Source: JBAVOR01 sp049692255 (lineage in GTDB: Bacteria; Babelota; Babeliae; Babelales; JACPOV01). From it: a DNA stretch of 54,569 nt. A model generated the notes under the pieces. It did no database searches, was not told the DNA's origin, and saw only the letters and a list, made by a program, of their open reading frames with translations. The stretch spans positions 1 through 54,569 of the forward strand of contig JBAVOR010000008.1 in assembly GCA_049692255.1 (NCBI GenBank). Reading direction: 5' to 3'. A program made the translations under genes and the position numbers. Shown in pieces: positions 34,354 through 42,721 of this stretch (its first letter is position 1; each line of letters opens with the position of its first letter).

Positions 34354-35010
34354 ATGAAAAAAATAGCAATTCTGACCAGTCTCTTCTTTTTCTCATCATT
34401 CTTTATTCAGGCCATGGAAAATGAAAGTGGCAATTCATTGGTACGCCATAGTTTAAATCAACTCATTAATAATGAGCAATCATCTGACGGAGATGAATTT
34501 TTTGATGCCGAAGACGATAGTAATAAAAGCTATGGTCAATTTGGGAATTCAACCGGAAATGCGCTTGTGGAATATGCAGAAAACATTGCACATGAACGCA
34601 ATAATGCACAAGATTCTGGTAAGGCGACTTTGAGCAGTTCTTCCGCTGATGGAATCCAAAGCGATGGTGATATCGTAAGGTGCTTTTGTGGAAAATTTCA
34701 AATGTCCTACCCACAAACAATGAAAAATCATTCAGCTGAGAAGCATTCTGTTGCACAGTGTGTTTTTAATGAGGCTTGTACGTTTCCGGCCTTATCTCTT
34801 GAACCGGAATCGCTTTTCGCAGCGTATAAAAAGCCACTCATTGCGGTTACTGGGCTTGCGGCCCTATTCGGCTTTTTGCACTATACCAAAGCAACCGTAT
34901 GGTCTCCCTTTTCTGCCATCTCTTCTTGGTATGGGAAAAGCAAAAGTACCATGACCGGGCTATGGGGTTCGTTTAAACAAAGATGGTTTAACTCTCCTGT
35001 TTCTATGTAA
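34354..35010 (+). CDS. Exported/membrane protein with a C2H2-like zinc-finger motif
   Basis: 218 residues from the ATG at 34354 with a signal peptide (MKKIAILTSLFFFSSFFIQA). An acidic, Ser/Asn-rich region follows. At about residues 110-131 lies CFCGKFQMSYPQ-TMKNHSAEKH: two Cys one residue apart, then His and His five apart, a C2H2 zinc-finger-like arrangement (C-x-C-x13-H-x4-H), with further Cys residues after it. A hydrophobic segment (about 155-175) and a basic Trp-rich tail end the protein. C2H2 fingers are rare in bacteria; the match is to the metal-ligand pattern only. Single-gene unit with its own promoter. Confidence 0.6.
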   Translation: MKKIAILTSLFFFSSFFIQAMENESGNSLVRHSLNQLINNEQSSDGDEFFDAEDDSNKSYGQFGNSTGNALVEYAENIAHERNNAQDSGKATLSSSSADGIQSDGDIVRCFCGKFQMSYPQTMKNHSAEKHSVAQCVFNEACTFPALSLEPESLFAAYKKPLIAVTGLAALFGFLHYTKATVWSPFSAISSWYGKSKSTMTGLWGSFKQRWFNSPVSM

Positions 35011-35143
35011 GAAATCTTGTTATTCTTCCTATTATTACCTGTCTGTAGTACACTTATTTTTGATATAAAATTAGTTTATTTTTGGTGAAAACACGCACAA
35101 CCGGTGCAATACATATTTATTACATTTTGCGTAAGGCATTATT

Positions 35144-37807
35144 ATGAAGTATAAATTTTGGAATAGTTTGTCACGAGGGCCAAAGAACGTATTTATTATT
35201 GCGTTCATTTTTATGGCAAGCATTGCGGTACTGACTAAATTAACTGACTACACGCGACAGGTAAAGGTGCTCAGTTACTCGAAGTTTGTAAAAGCAATTG
35301 AGGCAGATACAGTGCAATCGGTACACGTTGCCGGACAAGAGGTGTTTGGTATTGCCCGTGATGGTACCCGCTTTGAAGCGACCATTGCTGAAAATGCGCC
35401 CATTTATGATCTGCTTAAACAACATAATGTTGAGTATTCAGTATCGTCTGGCTCCAATGCAGTAAGCCCATGGTACTTCTTTTTCTTAGTCATGTTTGTA
35501 GGGGCGCCACTTGCTGTCTGGTATTTTATGCGCCAGGCCAAGGGGTCAAATAATGGCGGCGGCATCTTTTCTATGGGTAAAAGTCGGGCACGCATGTTTA
35601 CTCCCTCGATGATTAAAGCGAATTTTGATTCAGTAGCAGGTGCACAAGAAGCCAAAAGTGCCTTGCAAGACATTGTAGATTTTTTAAAAAATCCGGAAAA
35701 ATATCAACGCCTGGGTGCGAAAGTGCCACGTGGTGTGTTGCTCGTGGGAGAACCGGGCAATGGTAAAACATTACTTGCTAAAGCAGTTGCCGGCGAAGCA
35801 AATTGCCCATTTTTTAGTATTACTGGTTCAGATTTTATCGAAGTATTTGTAGGTGTTGGTGCGGCACGGGTGCGTGATCTTTTTACACAGGCACGCAAGC
35901 AAGCTCCAGCCATTATTTTTATTGATGAAATCGATGCCATTGGTCGTTCGCGCGGCAGTGGGTTTGGTGGTGGTCACGATGAACGTGAGCAAACGTTAAA
36001 CCAACTGTTGACAGAAATGGATGGGTTTGAAACAGCACATTCACCAGTTATTGTTATTGCAGCGACCAATATGCCTGACGTGCTTGATAAAGCATTGTTA
36101 CGCCCCGGCCGTTTTGACCGCTGGGTGACAGTGCAGTATCCAGACACACAAGCACGTGAGCAGATTTTGCGTATTCATGGACGTGATGTACGGTTAGCAG
36201 AAGATGTTGATCTGGGCATAATTGCGCGTGACACTGCAGGCTTTTCTGGTGCAGATCTTGCTAATTTAATGAACGAAGCGGCAATTCGTGCATCCAAAAA
36301 AAACCAAGATGTCATTACCATGGAAGACCTCCTTGAAGCGCATAAACATATTTTACAAAGTCGTGAACATTCGGTTGGTTCAACAGGAGGCAATGCGTTA
36401 ACTCGTGGCACGAGTAAGCCAAAGATGTTTGTGCCAGCCCAAGTAAAAACAAAATTTGCCGATGTTGCAGGTATTCCTGAAGCAAAAGAAGAGCTGATGG
36501 AAGTGGTAGATTTTTTGAAAAACCCAGAAAAATTTAAACGATTAGGTGCCCGTTTGCCAAAAGGGGTGCTGATGGTTGGTGACCCAGGTAATGGTAAAAC
36601 ATTGCTTGCTAAGGCGGTTGCTGGTGAAGCAAACTGTCCTTTCTTTAGTGTCAGTGGATCAGATTTTATAGAAATTTATGTAGGTGTTGGTGCTTCACGA
36701 GTACGTGAGCTGTTTGCCCAAGCCCGTCGCCACATGCCAAGCATCATTTTTATCGATGAAATTGATGCGGTGGGTGGTAAACGGAATAATGGGTTAGATG
36801 GTGGCAACGATGAGCGAGCGCAAACGTTAAATCAGTTATTGACAGAAATGGATGGCTTTAATTCTGACAATGCTCCTGTTTTGGTTATTGCAGCTACCAA
36901 TAGGCCAGACATTTTAGATACTGCCTTAACGCGCCCTGGTCGCTTTGATAAACGCGTTGACGTACCGTACCCTGATGTAAGCAGCCGCGAAAAAATATTA
37001 CACGTGCATGCAAAGCAGATTAAAATAGATGAATCGGTACAGTTAGACCGTATTGCGCGGGGGACTCCTGGGTTTTCTGGTGCAGAGCTTGCCCATCTAG
37101 TTAACGAAGCTGCCATTATTGCTACTAAAAAAGAACATGCGTTGGTAACGATGCATGATTTTGAGGAAGCACGTGATAAGATTATGTTGGGTAAAGAGTT
37201 GAAATCGGTGGTTCTTTCAGGGGCTGAGCGCGAAATGGTTGCCTTTCATGAGGCAGGCCATGCGATGATTCGACTCCTGTTGCCTGAAACGGCAGATCCG
37301 TTGCACAAAGTCACCATCGTTCCGCGCGGGTCTGCATTAGGGGTAACTCACTCATTGCCTGAGCGCGATAAATATCTTTCAACAGAGCCTGAATTACGCA
37401 CGTTGCTCATGGTATGCCTGGGCGGACGCGTTGCAGAGTTGATTCAGTTTAAATTGCTCAGTTCTGGCGCTTCAAATGATTTTGAAAAAGCAACTGAAAT
37501 TGCCCGCCGTATGGTCTGCCAATATGGAATGGACCCTGAATTGGGGCCAGTAGTCTATAAGCAGAACGGCGAAAGGCAAGCCTATTCACAAAAAACAGCT
37601 GAAAAAATAGATCAAGCGGTGCAAGAGCTATTGCGTGACTTACATGAAAAAACACGACAATTGCTTGAAGAGCATAAGGATAAACTTGATCGTTTAGCAC
37701 ATGCGTTGCTTGAGAAAGAAACTTTATACGCTGACGAGATCTATGCATTGTTAGGTATTGAGCCGCGTGAGAGTTTTCGCTTAGTAGATCAAGGAATAGG
37801 TGCATAA
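35144..37807 (+). CDS. ftsH: FtsH-type membrane metalloprotease with two AAA+ modules
   Basis: 887 residues; ordinary FtsH has about 600-700. Order: membrane helix (16-32), periplasmic FtsH_ext domain, second helix (110-128), AAA-1 with Walker A GEPGNGKT (202-209), Walker B IIFIDE (257-262) and arginine fingers in LRPGRFDR (319-326); AAA-2 with GDPGNGKT (479-486), IIFIDE (534-539) and TRPGRFDK (596-603); then the M41 peptidase with HEAGH (702-706) and GASND supplying the third zinc ligand (775-779). Pore motifs are FVG (235-237) in AAA-1 and YVG (512-514) in AAA-2. Both ATPase sites look intact. In AAA-1 the NRPD of the second region is NMPD. FtsH degrades membrane and regulatory proteins. 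Followed by rpmB. Confidence 0.92.
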   Translation: MKYKFWNSLSRGPKNVFIIAFIFMASIAVLTKLTDYTRQVKVLSYSKFVKAIEADTVQSVHVAGQEVFGIARDGTRFEATIAENAPIYDLLKQHNVEYSVSSGSNAVSPWYFFFLVMFVGAPLAVWYFMRQAKGSNNGGGIFSMGKSRARMFTPSMIKANFDSVAGAQEAKSALQDIVDFLKNPEKYQRLGAKVPRGVLLVGEPGNGKTLLAKAVAGEANCPFFSITGSDFIEVFVGVGAARVRDLFTQARKQAPAIIFIDEIDAIGRSRGSGFGGGHDEREQTLNQLLTEMDGFETAHSPVIVIAATNMPDVLDKALLRPGRFDRWVTVQYPDTQAREQILRIHGRDVRLAEDVDLGIIARDTAGFSGADLANLMNEAAIRASKKNQDVITMEDLLEAHKHILQSREHSVGSTGGNALTRGTSKPKMFVPAQVKTKFADVAGIPEAKEELMEVVDFLKNPEKFKRLGARLPKGVLMVGDPGNGKTLLAKAVAGEANCPFFSVSGSDFIEIYVGVGASRVRELFAQARRHMPSIIFIDEIDAVGGKRNNGLDGGNDERAQTLNQLLTEMDGFNSDNAPVLVIAATNRPDILDTALTRPGRFDKRVDVPYPDVSSREKILHVHAKQIKIDESVQLDRIARGTPGFSGAELAHLVNEAAIIATKKEHALVTMHDFEEARDKIMLGKELKSVVLSGAEREMVAFHEAGHAMIRLLLPETADPLHKVTIVPRGSALGVTHSLPERDKYLSTEPELRTLLMVCLGGRVAELIQFKLLSSGASNDFEKATEIARRMVCQYGMDPELGPVVYKQNGERQAYSQKTAEKIDQAVQELLRDLHEKTRQLLEEHKDKLDRLAHALLEKETLYADEIYALLGIEPRESFRLVDQGIGA

Positions 37808-37883
37808 GAGTTGAAAAAATCCGTATTTCTAATAAGCTAGTAACGTTAGTAAGTTATGCATAGTATCGAAGGATCAGTCTATC

Positions 37884-38087
37884 ATGTCAAGAATATGTGC
37901 TGTTTGTAATAAAGGGCCTCATGTCGGCAATCTCGTGAGCCATGCGAACAACCGAACCAAACGTTGGGTATACCCGAACGTCCACAAAGTCCGTTATACA
38001 CTTACCGGACAAATGCCTAAAAAGGTGCAGCGTGGAGCGGTATGTACGAAATGTGTAAAAGCAGGTAAAATCGAAAAAGTTATCTAA
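37884..38087 (+). CDS. rpmB: 50S ribosomal protein L28
   Basis: 67 residues, normal size. The N-terminus SRICAVCNKGPHVGN and the HANNRTKRWVYPN segment are typical. Cys4-x-x-Cys7 and Cys-x-x-Cys near residues 54-57 form the zinc-ribbon version of L28. AGGAT upstream. It precedes rpsT by 23 bases; both follow ftsH. Confidence 0.95.
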   Translation: MSRICAVCNKGPHVGNLVSHANNRTKRWVYPNVHKVRYTLTGQMPKKVQRGAVCTKCVKAGKIEKVI

Positions 38088-38110
38088 AAAGATCGAAATA
38101 GGATATTTCT

Positions 38111-38401
38111 ATGGCAAATACCGTATCAGCAAAAAAACAGGCTCGTCAAAATAAGAAGCGTCATCTTAAAAATTTGGCTCGCCGTACTTCCATTAAAACA
38201 GCAGTAAAAAAATTGCTTACTGGCGCGCAAGCAGGGATAGATGCACAAGAGGGGCAACGTTTGTTAGCTGATGCGCAATCAAAGCTGGCCCGTGCCCAAA
38301 TTAAGGGTCTCATGCACAAAAATACGGTACGTCGCAAAGTCAGCCGTCTGGCGCGTGCCCTGCAAGCAAAAAACAGCACTTCAAAAGAAGCAGCGCGCTA
38401 A
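38111..38401 (+). CDS. rpsT: 30S ribosomal protein S20
   Basis: 96 residues of basic helices, with the typical start ANTVSAKKQARQNKKR and internal RTSIKTAVKK. S20 is a primary 16S rRNA binder. Directly follows rpmB, and a terminator comes next, so the two ribosomal genes are one unit. Confidence 0.95.
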   Translation: MANTVSAKKQARQNKKRHLKNLARRTSIKTAVKKLLTGAQAGIDAQEGQRLLADAQSKLARAQIKGLMHKNTVRRKVSRLARALQAKNSTSKEAAR

Positions 38402-38436
38402 GATTTTTTAAGAAATCTTCAATTTTTCTCCTTTTT

Positions 38437-38467
38437 AAAGGGCTCTGGTAAAAACCAGGGCCCTTTT
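38437..38467 (+). terminator. Rho-independent terminator after rpsT
   Basis: Stem AAAGGGCTCTGGT with ACCAGGGCCCTTT (one mismatch), short A-rich loop, T run after it. A second small inverted repeat (AGATTT/AAATCT, 38401-38418) precedes it. Confidence 0.85.
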
Positions 38468-38469
38468 TA

Positions 38470-38499
38470 TTGCAACCTGAAACAGTAATCTGATATGCT
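38470..38499 (+). promoter_or_regulatory. Candidate promoter for the exported gene trio
   Basis: TTGCAA (38470-38475), 18-base spacer, TATGCT (38494-38499). It overlaps the tail of the rpsT terminator and lies about 50 bases before the ATG at 38550. Confidence 0.4.
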
Positions 38500-38549
38500 G
38501 CTAATAGTAGAGATAAAAAATAGAAGGGTATGATGAAAAGGAGAAAACT

Positions 38550-39053
38550 ATGCGTTTTAAACAAGCACAATTTTTTTCAGGGATTTTGATAGGGTTTACC
38601 GGTCTCGTAGGGACTAAGGCTTTGGCTGTTTCTGAGTTTGTTAATGTAGGCGTTGAATTAAATTTGCGAAGAATGCTCAATGCAACAGAAATGACGGCAA
38701 TAAATACGTCGTTGCAAGGTGTTATGAGCAAAGCGCAATCATATGCAGCAAATAAAGCGAATAAAGCAAATATACAGGCTGCATTAGCGCAAATTAGTAG
38801 TGCAGGGGCCAATATTGCTGCTTCTGGCGTGGCACCAGCTATTAAGAATATTACTGCAACGTTCACGGCAGTGGGTGCTGATATTGCGGCCGGTAACTAT
38901 GCAAAGGCAATAGCCGATTGCAATACATTAAAGACAGCGATTATTAGTGCTAACCCAGTCAATCTTAGTGGAGCTCAATTAGCTACATTTAACAGCATTA
39001 AAGCGCAGATTGATGCTTGTTCAAAATTACTCACAACACTTTCTACGCTATAA
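38550..39053 (+). CDS. Exported protein, first of a three-gene family (VSEFxNxGxE type)
   Basis: 167 residues; AAGGAGAAAA before the ATG. Signal peptide to about residue 26 (ends TKALA), after which the mature protein begins VSEFVNVGVEL. The related start VSEYGNQGMEV is found in the third gene and GEYSTMGAE in the second. The mature part is Ala-rich and helical, with KANIQAALAQI repeated almost exactly in the second gene and a C-terminal LLTTLSTL. One Cys pair (about residues 131 and 155). Likely a secreted or surface helical bundle; function unknown. Confidence 0.7.
   Translation: MRFKQAQFFSGILIGFTGLVGTKALAVSEFVNVGVELNLRRMLNATEMTAINTSLQGVMSKAQSYAANKANKANIQAALAQISSAGANIAASGVAPAIKNITATFTAVGADIAAGNYAKAIADCNTLKTAIISANPVNLSGAQLATFNSIKAQIDACSKLLTTLSTL
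38761..38794 (+). repeat. 34-base direct repeat, copy A
   Basis: Matches copy B at 39380-39413 with two differences. It codes for the NKANIQAALAQI segment in both exported proteins. Confidence 0.8.
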
Positions 39054-39168
39054 AATAGAAAAAAAATTAGGTGCTGTGTTACCGATAAGTATAGGGATTT
39101 TGATACGCACAGAACTGATTTGAGAAGGATTTTGAGTCTGTAAATGATAAAAATAAAAAGGAAATACT

Positions 39169-39648
39169 ATGAATAAATATTATATGTTGAGCTTACTCGT
39201 GATTGCTGCAGCTCATACTGTAACAATGGCGACAGGTGAATATTCTACGATGGGTGCAGAAACGAATCCAACGCACCAGAGCACTCCGACTAATCTGTCA
39301 ACAGCAGATGCAAACGCAATTACTACGGGTTTAAAAAATATCAATAGCAATGTAAGTAAATATCCCGTCAAAAAAGAAAATAAGGCAAATATACAAGCTG
39401 CATTAGCGCAAATAAATACGATTACTGGTATAAGTGTGGTAAATGTTAATAATAGTTTTGGAGCAATTGGTACCCAAATTCAAAGTGGGCAATATGTGGT
39501 AGCAAAAGGAAGTAGCAGTGGGCTTCTTTCAAAAATAAATACTAATATACAACAAGCAACTGATGCAACGTTAAAAAATAGTTTAACCGATGCTAAGAAT
39601 CAATTAATGAGTTTCAATGCTACGCTGGATGCTTTATCGAAATTATAA
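39169..39648 (+). CDS. Exported protein, second of the three-gene family
   Basis: 159 residues; AAAAGGAAAT before the ATG. Signal peptide to about residue 22 (TVTMA), mature start near TGEYSTMGAETN. Rich in Asn, Thr and Ser and poor in charged residues, with the ENKANIQAALAQIN segment shared with the first gene and a C-terminal ending in LDALSKL that parallels the first gene's ending. No Cys. It lies 115 bases after the first gene and 15 before the third. Function unknown. Confidence 0.7.
   Translation: MNKYYMLSLLVIAAAHTVTMATGEYSTMGAETNPTHQSTPTNLSTADANAITTGLKNINSNVSKYPVKKENKANIQAALAQINTITGISVVNVNNSFGAIGTQIQSGQYVVAKGSSSGLLSKINTNIQQATDATLKNSLTDAKNQLMSFNATLDALSKL
39380..39413 (+). repeat. 34-base direct repeat, copy B
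   Basis: Copy of 38761-38794. The similarity of this stretch is much greater than in the rest of the two genes. Confidence 0.8.
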
Positions 39649-39663
39649 AGGAAAAGGAAAGTC

Positions 39664-40053
39664 ATGAATTACGTTGCCATACTTTTGAGCTTAGCGGTAC
39701 TGTTCGGTACAACAGAGCAGGTTTTGGCGGTGTCAGAATATGGTAACCAGGGAATGGAGGTACAGGACGCTTTATTTAACGTCACTACGCTAACTACCAT
39801 TTCGAATTTTTTCGGTTCTCTTACTGATGTGAGCAATATTGGTAATGTAACTTCTGGCGTTCCCTATATCGATACCCTATGCGATACCATTGCACAATTA
39901 ATTGCGCAGGAGAAATATACAGGGGCGCGTACGCAGATTATGGCGTTAAAGTCAGTATTCACGAGCATACCTCAACAAGGGCAAATAGAAACGTTACGCA
40001 AAACAATAGTTAATCAGATTGTTGCGTTGTTAGGTAAAGTACCACAGCAGTAA
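39664..40053 (+). CDS. Exported protein, third of the three-gene family
   Basis: 129 residues; AAAGGAAAAGG upstream. Signal peptide to about residue 22 (EQVLA), followed by VSEYGNQGMEV, nearly the same mature start as the first gene. The rest has diverged: hydrophobic, helical, one Cys near 79, no ANIQAALAQI segment. Convergent with the PBP2 gene, two bases away, with no visible terminator. Function unknown. Confidence 0.7.
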   Translation: MNYVAILLSLAVLFGTTEQVLAVSEYGNQGMEVQDALFNVTTLTTISNFFGSLTDVSNIGNVTSGVPYIDTLCDTIAQLIAQEKYTGARTQIMALKSVFTSIPQQGQIETLRKTIVNQIVALLGKVPQQ

Positions 40054-40055
40054 AA

Positions 40056-41765
40056 TTACCTTTTGATTAGTTCGCGGTATTGCTGTAAAAAGCGCTTGGT
40101 GAATGCAATTGCTACTTGAGAAGAACCAACGTGTTCAAGTACGGCGACTAGTACTAAGGGCCGTTGGTTTGGTGCCTTGAGATAACAGACTGACCAACCA
40201 TGTTCCAGAAACTCGGTACCCAAATCGCGTTTGGATAGATCGCTCACCTGAGCAGTTCCTGTTTTTGCATACAGTTTCATATCGGGTAGAAGAGAACGTA
40301 ACATAATACCAGTGCCATGGGTTACTACCTCTTTCATGCATTTTTTTAAGAGCTTGCGCGTTTGTGGGCGAATACGCAACGGTTCGGTTACTATCTCTTC
40401 TTGTTCTAAAATTCGGGGTTTTACGAGATTACCACTGAAAATAGCGCTAATCATGCGGGCCATTTGAATAGGGGTAACTCCAAGATAGCCTTGTCCAATA
40501 ACAACTGACAATGTCTCTCCAGACCACCACGGCTCATGTTTTACTTTCCATTTCCATGCTTTCGATGGAACTATGCCTTCATGTTCATTAAATATGACCG
40601 AACTTTTTTGCCCCAGTCCAAAACGGTATGCATATTCAGCTAATTGATCGATAGAGATGCGTTTGGCGATATCAAAAAACAGAATATTGCATGATTGGGC
40701 TACCGCTTGCTCAATAGTAACGACACCGTGTCCCGCTTTCTTTGCGCAATGGTATGCGCGATTGCAAAAGCGGGTATAGCCGGGACAATAGATGGTAGTC
40801 TCTGGTGAGATAAGATCAAGTTCCATTGCTGCGGCAAGCGTAATTAATTTAAACGGAGAGGCAGGAGGGTAACAAGCGTTAAATGCGCGATTAAGGAATG
40901 GTTTCTTTTCTTGTAGCTCTTTCCATTCGTTACTGTCGATCGTTTGTAAAAATATGTTTGGATCAAAAGTAGGGCGAGACACAAGGGCTTTAATGGCCCC
41001 CGTTGCAGGATCCATAAGAAGTAGCACTCCCAGCTGTGATTCTTCAAAGCATTGTTCGGCGATCAGTTGCAAGCGAAGATCAAGCGTAGTGACAATATCT
41101 TGGCCATCCAGCGCCTCCTTGATGGGTAATGTATTAAGCCGTGCACCAACCGAATTAATCGTAGTCATAAGAGTGCCATGTGAACCATGCAGCAACTGCT
41201 CAAGGATCTTTTCAAGACCCATTTTCCCATTGTTTTCTAAGGAGCTAATATACCCAATGATATGGCTAGCTACCGTTTTATGAGGGTAAAAGCGAGCAGC
41301 CGTCTGTTCTATATATAAATTAGGTGTGTGTGGATACTTTTCTAAAAGCTTTCCCATGGCGGCCAGTGGAACATCTGTAGCCAAGAGTCGTGTACGTGAA
41401 TACCGTTCCGTTGCAGTGATCTCTTTATGCACATGCGCATCGAACGGCTGTTCTAAAATTGTACCCATAGTTTCAAGCAGGGCTGTTTGTTCTGTAGTGA
41501 GATGATGGTTGCCGGTTCCCTGCCAAAAGATATTAATAACGGGACGGTTCGTTGCCAATAAGGTGCCATTACAATCGAGAATATTACCTCGCTGCGAAGG
41601 AATAGTGACATAGCGAGTAAAATTTTTTTGTGCACGCTTAAACAGCTCTTGGTTGAGATAAATCTGTAAATAAAAAACACGCGCAAGCAGAAGGCAGAAA
41701 AAAAAGATGCCGCTGCATGCGATTAGTTTGCTTGATTGATCTAAAATAGTGCCATGGGTATTCAT
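40056..41765 (-). CDS. mrdA: Penicillin-binding protein 2-type transpeptidase
   Basis: 569 residues, class B PBP. N-terminal membrane helix (about 13-36), dimerisation domain with RGNILD (59-64), and transpeptidase domain with SPFK (Ser303 to Lys306), SCN (358-360) and KTGT (501-504). It cross-links peptidoglycan during cell elongation; the N-terminal RGNILDCNGTLLA and the length favour PBP2 (MrdA) over FtsI. No rodA is next to it. Its ATG overlaps the stop of xerC/D (41762-41765), so it is translated as part of a unit with that gene and the large sensor gene upstream. Confidence 0.85.
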   Translation of the reverse strand: MNTHGTILDQSSKLIACSGIFFFCLLLARVFYLQIYLNQELFKRAQKNFTRYVTIPSQRGNILDCNGTLLATNRPVINIFWQGTGNHHLTTEQTALLETMGTILEQPFDAHVHKEITATERYSRTRLLATDVPLAAMGKLLEKYPHTPNLYIEQTAARFYPHKTVASHIIGYISSLENNGKMGLEKILEQLLHGSHGTLMTTINSVGARLNTLPIKEALDGQDIVTTLDLRLQLIAEQCFEESQLGVLLLMDPATGAIKALVSRPTFDPNIFLQTIDSNEWKELQEKKPFLNRAFNACYPPASPFKLITLAAAMELDLISPETTIYCPGYTRFCNRAYHCAKKAGHGVVTIEQAVAQSCNILFFDIAKRISIDQLAEYAYRFGLGQKSSVIFNEHEGIVPSKAWKWKVKHEPWWSGETLSVVIGQGYLGVTPIQMARMISAIFSGNLVKPRILEQEEIVTEPLRIRPQTRKLLKKCMKEVVTHGTGIMLRSLLPDMKLYAKTGTAQVSDLSKRDLGTEFLEHGWSVCYLKAPNQRPLVLVAVLEHVGSSQVAIAFTKRFLQQYRELIKR

Positions 41766-42697
41766 TTATCTTTGCGCGCCCCTTTTTTCATCATTGCGTT
41801 GAAGGGATGTTTTGTTTTGTACAGATGGGTAAGCTCTTGATGAGTAACATGCGTATACCGTTCTGTGCTCGATAAGCTTTCGTGCCCTAGTAGTTCTTGT
41901 ACTGTGCGCAGATCGGTTCCTTCACTTAAAAGATGTGTTGCAAATGAGTGGCGTAACTTATGGGGGGTAAGTTGTTTTTCTATACGTAAATAAGCGCGAA
42001 ACATTTGACACACCCGCTGTATAGATCGTGTAGTCATGCGCGTATGGCGATTATTGACAAAAACAGGTTCTTGCATGTCGCGATGAGGCAACCGTTCATG
42101 AGCGAGATATTGCATGATGCGCTCATGCGCTTTTTTGCCAAATAACGCATACCGTTCCTTTTTGCCTTTTGCCATAATTTTGATCCGTTTTTCTTCAAAG
42201 TGTATATCGCAAAAACGAATAGCGACCAGTTCTGAGCAACGTATGCCTGTCGCGTATAACAGTTCAAAAATAGCTAGATCACGATACGGTTTACGTGTTT
42301 GTAACTCATGCGCGGGTACTGTATCGAGCAACAGGCTAATTTCGTCAACAGTTAAATAGATGGGTAATTTTTTATCAAGGCGGGGACGCGTAATAGACAG
42401 CGTTACATCGAACCCCTCTCGTTTGATGAAACGAATATATGAGCGAATGCAAGAAACTTTGCGCGCAATGGTTGCCTTGTCATGTTTTTTATAGTGCAGC
42501 GCTACAAAATACCGTTCAATCATAAGTTGGAAAGGTAATTCGATGCTATTGTCACTGATGCTTGTTTGCCAGAAGTTGATGATCTGTTTTAGATCTGCAC
42601 TGTACGCGCGTATCGTATGCGGGGAAACGTTTTTTTCAACGCGCAGAAACTGTATAAACCGTTCAACGCATGAAGCGAATTCGGCACTGTTCATCAA
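41762..42697 (-). CDS. XerC/XerD-type tyrosine site-specific recombinase
   Basis: 311 residues, the usual Xer length. N-terminal SAM-like DNA-binding domain (1-100), then the catalytic domain with Arg153 (TGIRCSEL), Lys177, HKLR (His246, Arg249), His272 (LGHES) and Tyr281 (ERYTHV). Xer enzymes resolve chromosome dimers at dif. Which of XerC or XerD it is cannot be told. It lies between the sensor gene (24 bases before) and pbp2 (overlap). No phage genes are near, so it looks like the housekeeping enzyme. Confidence 0.88.
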   Translation of the reverse strand: MMNSAEFASCVERFIQFLRVEKNVSPHTIRAYSADLKQIINFWQTSISDNSIELPFQLMIERYFVALHYKKHDKATIARKVSCIRSYIRFIKREGFDVTLSITRPRLDKKLPIYLTVDEISLLLDTVPAHELQTRKPYRDLAIFELLYATGIRCSELVAIRFCDIHFEEKRIKIMAKGKKERYALFGKKAHERIMQYLAHERLPHRDMQEPVFVNNRHTRMTTRSIQRVCQMFRAYLRIEKQLTPHKLRHSFATHLLSEGTDLRTVQELLGHESLSSTERYTHVTHQELTHLYKTKHPFNAMMKKGARKDK

Positions 42698-42721
42698 GCT
42701 TTCCTTTTTGGTTTAAGCTAA

